Below, in pieces: positions 16,121 through 21,990 of a stretch of DNA of 21,990 nt. The DNA comes from Paulinella micropora. Its lineage: Eukaryota; Cercozoa; Imbricatea; Euglyphida. The position numbers were made by a program, and so were the translations under genes. Location: the NCBI GenBank assembly GCA_009731375.1, contig BJOX01000039.1, positions 994,782 to 1,016,771 of the forward strand, read 5' to 3'. The stretch's first letter is position 1. The number at the start of each line of letters is the position of its first letter. The notes below the pieces were generated by a model. That model saw nothing but the letters and a program-made list of their open reading frames with translations. It was not told the origin of the DNA and made no database searches.

Positions 16121-16714
16121 GAGTGTAGACAGTCAGAAGGCAAAACGGGGGAGGTAACGCTGTATGCATCTTATCCCCGCAAGCCAGGTTCAATCAGGAA
16201 GGTAGATATAGAATTGTTCCACTATGCTTGTGGACACTATAGCGTTAAGAAGATGAGAGCTCTGGCGAATGCATTAGGCATAAAGCTAGTAGGAGACGAG
16301 AAGAAAGTAGAGTACTGTGAAGCCTGCATGATAGGTAAGGCGAAGCAGTTGCCTAGGTTTAAGGTCAATAGGATAGAGAGAGCTAGTAAGCCAGGAGTAG
16401 TACTGCACATAGACACCGGGATGTGGGCAGCACGTTCAATACACGGGAAGAGACATAAATTTTCGGTTACGGATGATTACTCGTTGTTTATTAAAGATTA
16501 TTATCTTTCGCACAAGAACGAATTTATTGACTGCATTAAGCAGGCGGTAGCATTTTACGAGAGACAGACAGGAAATAAAGTTAGAGAGATAAGGTGTGAT
16601 CAGGAGTTTGACATCCCGAAAGAAGTGATTGAGTGGTGGAAGCCGAGGCAGTTTATATGGAAGACCTCAGCAACGGGGGACAAGGATGGAAACCCCATAA
16701 AGCTAATGATATAA
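16121..16714 (+). pseudogene. copia GAG-pre-integrase and integrase core
   Basis: The zinc-binding pre-integrase region shows ELFHYACGHYSVKKM and then YCEACMIGKAK (H/H and C-x2-C). The integrase core shows its first Asp in HIDTGMW (16412-16414) and second in RCDQEF (16598-16600). The frame then runs to a stop at 16714, while the true continuation lies in the next frame from about 16660. The third catalytic acidic residue is not where expected. Confidence 0.85.
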
Positions 16715-16980
16715 CGGCAGGAGCCGCAAGGGCTATGCGGTATCATGCCCATTTGCCCATTTCATTTTGGGCAAAAATGGAGCATTCTGCCACCACCCTC
16801 CACAACATCTTGCCCGCCACTCATGGGCCAAGAAAAGGGATTTCCCCATATGAGCAGCTCTTAGGCAGAAATCCTTTCCTAACCCACCTCAGACCAATAG
16901 GATGCATGGGAGTTATGTACACAGGTAAAGGTAGAAAAGGTCAGTTTAGAGGAAAGAATGGTCATGCTAGTAGGGTATGA
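16633..16980 (+). pseudogene. copia integrase, C-terminal part of core
   Basis: ITAGAARAMRYHAHLP, FWAKMEHSATTLHNILP and SPYEQLLGRNPFLTHLRPIG are the standard copia integrase motifs after the catalytic Glu. The position of the usual x-E-R-x-N reads P-H-K-A-N. The frame ends at 16980, and the next frame carries on. Confidence 0.85.
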
Positions 16981-17803
16981 CTTTTTTAGGGAGTTATACA
17001 GAGTGTGGGACGGTAGGAAGGTGATAGCAGGAGTTAGAAACGTGCGGTTCAATCCGTACATGATAGGTAAGGAAGCACACCCAGATAGGACAGTAGAGTG
17101 GGATGAGGATGTAGCTGAGGGGGAGAGTGAGAGTAAGGATGTCGATGTCGAACAGACACACACCACAACCTCCACCACCACAGCCACAACCACCCACACA
17201 CAAAAGGACACGACACAGACTCATGACGATGACGACTCATATGACCATGTCGATGATGTTAGCCAGTCAGACAGTCAACAAGAGCAGATGGAGTATGGAG
17301 GGGACACAGGGGGAGACAGCTTAGATCACAATCACACACCAACACAAGATAGCTTCTCTACACAGGACATCGACACAACATCGACAGCTGCACCCCATCC
17401 CACCGACACAACCCCACAGACAACCAACACAGGACTAGGACACGCACACGCACTCACAGATGCATCTGATCCACAGACACAACACGAGAGAAGAGCATAT
17501 GAAGAGAGTGAGCAGCCTAGTAAACGAAGAACATGGGATCAAAGTGATAAGATCACAGAAGCTAACATAGTTCACGAAGCAAAGAGAGCAAGACGACAAG
17601 CACAACAACCACAATCACGACCGCATACTGAACTAAAACGAGAACGAAAGGTAGTTGAGGTTCAGGAACTAGAGGGATTGAGAGTGAGAGTCCCTGCAAG
17701 AGATTGGGGAGAGGAGTGGGCACAGAAGACTTACGGAGAAGGATGGGAGAGCAAAGTACGCATAGGAATAGTAAAGCAGAAATGTGCCCCCAAAAACGGT
17801 TAA
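16958..17803 (+). pseudogene. copia integrase tail and acidic Thr/His linker to RT
   Basis: It starts with the copia G-Y/YRVWD...RNVRFNP segment (the usual 'GY...GYRVWD...SRDVRF' end of integrase). About 170 residues follow, rich in Asp, Thr, His and Gln (THTTTSTTTATTTH; THDDDDSYD), then a basic helix. A further frame change near 17790 leads into 17790-17958 (KPSHFVQFEDKLEKMLISE). Confidence 0.7.
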
Positions 17804-17965
17804 AAGTTAGAAAACAACCTAAGCCATCTCACTTTGTACAGTTTGAAGACAAACTAGAGAAGATGCTAATTTCAGAGATCAGCAAGTACAGGGTAAGTGA
17901 GGGAGAGTCCGTATTGCCTGCCGGAGAGTTGGAGAGTGCTATGTTAATATTGTCATGAAAGATGC

Positions 17966-18757
17966 ATGAATGAGCTGAATGAGCTTTTGCTTTGTCTTAA
18001 CATTCGTGTGCCGAAAGAGATAGCAGAGCAGGGTATGACAGCGAAAGATTTGCAAGAAGGCATGAAGAAGGAGATACAGTCTCTTAAAGACTTTAAGACA
18101 TACACTTGGGTTAACTATAGTGAAGCCAAAAAGGCTGGAGTTAGCAAGATAGTTAGGCTCACATGGGTTCATAAAGTGAAGATAGACGAGAACAATAGGA
18201 AGTTTGTTAAGTCTAGACTAGCTTTGAGGGGAGACATGTTAGAGCCAGGAGTTAGTTTTAACCCTGATCAGTTGTTTGTTCCTTGTGCCTCGCATCGCTC
18301 ACTGCTAATGCTTGCAAAGCTTGCTGCTTGGCATGGCCATAAGCTGTATGGTGTTGACTTTAAGAATGCCTACCTAAATGCGCGAATGCATGACCCTGTG
18401 TTTGCATATGCTCCTGATGGAGACAGAGAGGGGCATGAGGGGATGATTTTGCGTATTGATGGTGCTTTGTATGGCGCGCCGCAAGCAGGCCGTAGATGGT
18501 ATGAGATATTAGCCCCGAAGTTAAAGGAGCTTGGTTTTAGGCTTTTAGACTCAGACCTCTGTATGTTTGTTGAGAATGACAAGCCCATAAGAGAAGCCAT
18601 AGTGGGGATTTTTCATGTAGATGACTTAATCTTTACGGCGCCTAGCATGAACGCGTATGAAGATTTTGCAAGTGCTTTGGAGAAGCATTTCCCCCTAAAA
18701 CGGCTAGGAGTTGCAAGGGAGTTCAAAGGGATTGAAATAGTACAGGAAAGAGGATGA
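17966..18757 (+). pseudogene. copia reverse transcriptase (RVT_2), 3' truncated
   Basis: 264 codons. Seen: MKKEIQSLKDFKTYTWV (RVT_2 start), RLTWVHKVKIDENNRKFVKS, the first catalytic Asp in YGVDFKNAYLNA (18356-18358), GALYGAPQAGRRWYE, and the YxDD box as FHVDD (18611-18625). It stops at TGA after FKGIEIVQERG; about 15 further codons (IVLHQRIKNHYWEKF) still look like the family, so the TGA interrupts a longer frame. RNase H is missing. This is the best preserved part of the element. Confidence 0.9.
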
Positions 18758-18800
18758 ATTGTCCTTCATCAACGTATTAAAAATCATTATTGGGAAAAAT

Positions 18801-18820
18801 TTTACCTTGAGCAAGGTAAA
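18801..18820. other. Perfect 8-bp inverted repeat at the end of copia similarity
   Basis: TTTACCTT-GAGC-AAGGTAAA. It coincides with the point where copia-like coding sequence gives way to AT-rich DNA. Confidence 0.6.
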
Positions 18821-18836
18821 GTTTGGTGGGTCACCG

Positions 18837-19287
18837 ATCACAACTAAATATTAAGTTAGATGGAAGTGTCAAATTCATAAATCGGTGGCATTAAAGATCA
18901 TAACCGTCGCCATTAATTTATTAAAATAAGATAATATTAAAATTTATTAATTAAATTTAAACTTGAAATTGACAGTTATCAGTATTGAACTCCAAGACTC
19001 TGGCTAGCCTTAGTCAGTTTCAACTGAGTTGAATTTTTCTACCGGTCAGGAAATTGAGTCGTCACGTTCTTTTTTTCTATTAATTTGACTCTCACAACGA
19101 TGTTGATAATTATGGTAAGACAATTAAAACTAACAAGAATCAATTATTTCAATTTGATTACTTTTTGACACTTGAAGTTTCAAAACTGAGACTCACTAGG
19201 AACGGAATCGTTTTGTCTTGTCGTAGGTCCGAGGCTGCGCACGGTTCAGCCTGTGACAGGATAAAGTGGAAGTTAACGTGCAAGTTA
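18837..19287. other. AT-rich sequence, nothing recognised
   Basis: No gene, tandem repeat or clear relation to other parts of the window. It may be part of the same repeat-rich block as the palindromic element that follows. Confidence 0.4.
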
Positions 19288-19591
19288 AATATTACTGTGT
19301 ACATTCTGGCAAGTGTCGAGTCAAACTCAGCCATAGAATTTCAAGTGTGTTAAGGGGCAGATTTCTGAGATTAGCGGCCAGATTTCAGATTAGTGGTCAG
19401 AATTCAAATTAGTGCAACTTAACTGCTATATCCGTCCGCAAAATCTGCATAACTTTTGCGAAATATTACCGTTAAATTGAACTAATTTGAATTCTGACCC
19501 ACTAATCTAAAATCTGACCTCTAATCTGAAATCTGACACTTAACTCAAATTCGCTGGCTGAGTTTGACACTTGAATGTACCCAGTAATATT
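19288..19591. mobile_element. 304-bp palindromic (foldback/MITE-like) element
   Basis: The ends AATATTACTG / CAGTAATATT, then GTACATTC, then TCAAACTCAGCC, GTCAGATTTCAGATTAG-type words and CAGAATTCAAATTAGT, appear on the left and again, reverse-complemented and in mirrored order, on the right. The centre is itself a hairpin (CGCAAAA/TTTTGCG near 19437-19460). Arms of roughly 130 bp with scattered mismatches. No coding capacity. A foldback or miniature inverted-repeat transposon is the likeliest explanation. Confidence 0.8.
19415..19478 (-). repeat. 65-bp dispersed repeat core, copy A
   Basis: Reverse complement matches 9656-9720, including GATTTTGCGGACG and ATTTCGC. It forms the centre of the palindromic element. 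Confidence 0.8.
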
Positions 19592-20340
19592 ACTACAACA
19601 AAAGATTTCACCTCATATCTCAGCCGCAAGTTTGAAAAAATTAAAAAAAAATTGAATTTCCAGCAGTTACAGTGCCATCACCATAGTTTGTTTAAAACGA
19701 TTTTGCGTTTTCTTCAAGTACTGCCCCGCCGAAGGAGTGTTTCTGACTTGATTGAGTTTGGTTTCTCTCTGTTTTTATGTTGTTTTACACCAAGACGTAT
19801 GTACTTTAATTTATTTAATTCAAAATTAATAATGTTAACTCAAATTGCAATTCAAAATTTTTCAAGTTTGCCAGTGCGGGTGGCACCGGGTCTGTATGTG
19901 AAGCACTAGTAGCTAAGTGATTAATTAACATGGACAGACAATGACAGATGCTATCTAATATTACTGTTCTCAGCTTTTGTTTTCTTTCAAAATGAAACAT
20001 TTTTAAAAGCCATGCGAATCATTTTTAAAAGCAATTGGTTACCGTTGCAACCGTTACGGTTACACGTACACTGTCTGAGCGAGCAGTTTCCGGTTGGGCT
20101 CTAACTTGGTTGAGGTTGGTTCCTTTTCGTTTTTATGTTGTTTTACATCAAAATGCATGCAACCTAATGTAATTTATCAATTTTAAAATGTCAAGTTCAA
20201 ATTTCTACAGTCAAACTTGACTTGAAATTTTCAAGTTCAAATATTTTTCCGCCTTTTTTTAGGTTTGGGGGGGGTCTGTTTATTGCTTGGGTGTTGTTTT
20301 CTGTTGACTTGCATGGCTTTGGTTTTGTGTTAAAGAGAGA
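19592..20340. repeat. AT-rich block with a 70-bp direct repeat
   Basis: 19746-19813 and 20104-20175 are diverged copies (ACTTGATTGAG.../ACTTGGTTGAG..., sharing TTTTTATGTTGTTTTACA), 358 bp apart. Overlapping AT-rich inverted repeats (TCAAGTTCAAATTT / AACTTGACTTGAAATTT) lie at 20190-20235. No gene. Confidence 0.75.
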
Positions 20341-20351
20341 ATGGGTGTGAT

Positions 20352-20377
20352 CTGTTTGTTGTTGTTGTCGTTGTTCA

Positions 20378-20410
<33 letters not shown>

Positions 20411-20549
20411 GCTGTTCAATTGATGCTGTTCAATTGTTGTTCAATTGTTGTTGTTCAATTGTTGTTGTTCAATTGTTGTTGTTCAATTGTTGTTGTTCAA
20501 TTTTTGTCAGTGTTGCTGCTGCTGTTGTTGTTGTTGTTGGTGGTGGTGG

Positions 20550-20583
<34 letters not shown>

Positions 20584-20620
20584 GGTGTTGTTGTTGTTGT
20601 TGTTGTTGTTGTGATTGTTG

Positions 20621-20652
<32 letters not shown>

Positions 20653-20719
20653 GGTGGTGGTGGTGATGTTTTTGTTGTTGTCGATGATGATGCTGATGGT
20701 GGTGGTGGTGATATCGCTA

Positions 20720-20775
<56 letters not shown>
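20352..20775. repeat. (GTT)n with CAATT-bearing units, (GGT)n, (ATT)n
   Basis: Five or more units of GTTCAATTGTTGTT at 20413-20505, (GTT)n/(GGT)n to 20710, then (ATT)n 20720-20775. Confidence 0.9.
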
Positions 20776-20936
20776 GCGGAATAACCTCGGCTTAGTGCAG
20801 TCTTGCCCTCAGGAGCTCCATCGGTGGCCCCGATCATCAGACTGACACGGGGGGGGTGGAGGACCTCGAACAAGGGTATTGGAGGCTTATGTCCGTTGAG
20901 GATATGCCATTAGCTGCATCAGTACGCCTCAGATAT

Positions 20937-20937
<1 letters not shown>
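20776..20937 (-). mobile_element. Possible second tRNA-like SINE, minus strand
   Basis: A unique 160-bp block between two (ATT)n tracts. On the minus strand it has CAGCTAATGG (A-box-like, 20907-20916) and GTTCGAGGTCC (B-box-like, 20861-20871) about 45 bp apart, and it ends in (AAT)n. The A box lacks one base of the consensus, so the call is tentative. Confidence 0.35.
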
Positions 20938-20974
<37 letters not shown>

Positions 20975-20975
20975 C

Positions 20976-20980
20976 ACCGT
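20976..20980 (+). mobile_element. SINE head stub entering an N gap
   Basis: (ATT)n followed by caccgt, the same bases as in the SINE head (ggaCACCGTgatag), just before N 20981-21469. Too short to be sure. Confidence 0.35.
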
Positions 20981-21469
20981 NNNNNNNNNNNNNNNNNNNN
21001 NNNNNNNNNNNNNNNNNNNNNNNNNNNNNNNNNNNNNNNNNNNNNNNNNNNNNNNNNNNNNNNNNNNNNNNNNNNNNNNNNNNNNNNNNNNNNNNNNNNN
21101 NNNNNNNNNNNNNNNNNNNNNNNNNNNNNNNNNNNNNNNNNNNNNNNNNNNNNNNNNNNNNNNNNNNNNNNNNNNNNNNNNNNNNNNNNNNNNNNNNNNN
21201 NNNNNNNNNNNNNNNNNNNNNNNNNNNNNNNNNNNNNNNNNNNNNNNNNNNNNNNNNNNNNNNNNNNNNNNNNNNNNNNNNNNNNNNNNNNNNNNNNNNN
21301 NNNNNNNNNNNNNNNNNNNNNNNNNNNNNNNNNNNNNNNNNNNNNNNNNNNNNNNNNNNNNNNNNNNNNNNNNNNNNNNNNNNNNNNNNNNNNNNNNNNN
21401 NNNNNNNNNNNNNNNNNNNNNNNNNNNNNNNNNNNNNNNNNNNNNNNNNNNNNNNNNNNNNNNNNNNNN

Positions 21470-21529
21470 ATTTTCATTATCATCAAAATTATTATTATTA
21501 TCATCAAAATTATTATTATTATGATCAAA

Positions 21530-21574
<45 letters not shown>
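21470..21574. repeat. (ATT)n with 21-bp ATCATCAAA units
   Basis: Three copies of an (ATT)n-ATCATCAAA unit and then pure (ATT)n up to the SINE tail module at 21575. Confidence 0.9.
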
Positions 21575-21622
21575 GATGGAGGCGCATGTGCAGAAATGCA
21601 TCAGCCATTGACAGAGAAGCAC

Positions 21623-21624
<2 letters not shown>
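21575..21624 (+). mobile_element. SINE 3' tail module, solitary copy
   Basis: It starts GATGGAGGCGCATGTG and ends GAGAAGCAC, and is identical by eye to 10457-10505. (ATT)n lies on both sides and no head is attached. Confidence 0.8.
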
Positions 21625-21670
<46 letters not shown>

Positions 21671-21728
21671 NNNNNNNNNNNNNNNNNNNNNNNNNNNNNN
21701 NNNNNNTATTACTATTATTATTATTATT

Positions 21729-21835
21729 GGCCCTGTCACCAGTTCGATTCCCGTCGGTGCCACCAGTATTTTCATTGAACATACCGATCCGTCTGGACCA
21801 GTATTTTCATTGAACATACCGGCCCCCGTCTGGAT
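21729..21835 (+). mobile_element. 5'-truncated SINE copy with duplicated body unit
   Basis: From (ATT)n straight into GGCCCTGTCACC and the B box GTTCGATTCC, then CCA and two 35-37-bp units (ccagtattttcattgaac... at 21763 and 21798). Ends at N 21836-21845. One base (CACC for CGCC) differs from the full head. Confidence 0.8.
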
Positions 21836-21902
21836 NNNNNNNNNNCACAACTACTACTACTACTACTATTATTATTATTATCATTATTATTATTATTATT
21901 TT

Positions 21903-21990
21903 GGACACCGTGATAGCCCAGTGGTCAAGTTCTACCATCTGGGCCCTGTCGCCAGTTCGATTCCCGTCGGTGCCACCAGTATTTTCATTG
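21903..21990 (+). mobile_element. tRNA-derived SINE head, cut by the window end
   Basis: The head is exactly 76 nt (21903-21978) and ends CGGTGCC-A-CCA. GG(a)CACCG at the 5' end pairs with CGGTGCC with one bulged A. A box TAGCCCAGTGG at 21914-21924, B box GTTCGATTCC at 21955-21964. It is preceded by (ATT)n. The body (ccagtattttcattg) continues beyond the window. Confidence 0.85.

Larger units (their letters stand above)
13784..18834 (+). mobile_element. Decayed Ty1/copia-type LTR retrotransposon, truncated at both ends
   Basis: Domain order on one strand is zinc knuckle, protease, GAG-pre-integrase, integrase, RVT_2 reverse transcriptase; integrase before RT is diagnostic of Ty1/copia. Coding similarity fades near 18790, soon after an in-frame TGA (18755-18757). 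RNase H and both LTRs are absent or unrecognisable. At least six frame changes and a (GA)n expansion show it is dead. Its composition (AGA/GAG and CACA-rich linkers) differs from the flanks. Gag upstream of the zinc knuckle is also missing or shifted. Confidence 0.9.

Noticed and set aside
20341-20784. Cys-, Val- and Ile-rich frames
   Set aside because: Translations of (GTT)n, (GGT)n and (ATT)n.
21903-21978. A functional tRNA gene
   Set aside because: It is 76 nt with A/B boxes, but the T stem pairs poorly, the acceptor stem has a bulge, CCA is encoded, and identical or truncated copies with tails occur nearby. A SINE head fits better.

Overview
This is a eukaryotic nuclear window. It has spliced exons, long di- to pentanucleotide microsatellites in every intron and intergenic stretch, a decayed Ty1/copia retrotransposon and tRNA-derived SINEs with (ATT)n tails. 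Nothing looks bacterial: there are no operons, ribosome binding sites, CRISPR array or rRNA. The species cannot be named from sequence; a repeat-rich protist or alga is a reasonable guess, but an animal is not excluded. Eight runs of N interrupt the assembly (2279-2456, 3233-3678, 8775-8799, 10338-10414, 13063-13072, 20981-21469, 21671-21706, 21836-21845).

Positions 1-7456 (+) hold the 3' part of one gene cut into many micro-exons of 32-130 nt. Nine exons joined in phase (3896-5961) give the C-terminal DUF3395 domain of DNAJC11-type J proteins, the mitochondrial co-chaperone-like proteins of the MICOS/MIB cristae system. Four further phase-compatible exons (6833-7456) add a C-terminal tail that I do not know from the family: an Ala/Pro linker, a coiled coil, a basic patch and a hydrophobic segment. 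The J domain and true start lie upstream of the window. The introns are mostly simple-sequence DNA. They also hold diverged copies ('echoes') of the neighbouring exon/intron junctions, a 33-bp minisatellite and a composite satellite.

Positions 7457-13780 hold no gene I can support. They contain microsatellites, one SINE copy (10270-10505), a dispersed 65-bp repeat core (9656-9720), a strong hairpin (9853-9894) and a long (TATAA)n tract (about 12950-13215).

Positions about 13784-18790 (+) are a copia element in Gag - protease - integrase - reverse transcriptase order. It is broken by at least six frame changes, a (GA)n expansion and an in-frame TGA. No LTRs or RNase H were found. Between the zinc knuckle and the protease lies an unusually long acidic spacer.

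Positions 18835-20340 are AT-rich repeat-derived DNA with a 304-bp palindromic element whose centre matches the core at 9656-9720. Positions 20341-21990 are (GTT)n/(ATT)n tracts studded with SINE copies. The SINE head is 76 nt long with A and B boxes and an encoded CCA, as expected of a tRNA-derived element.
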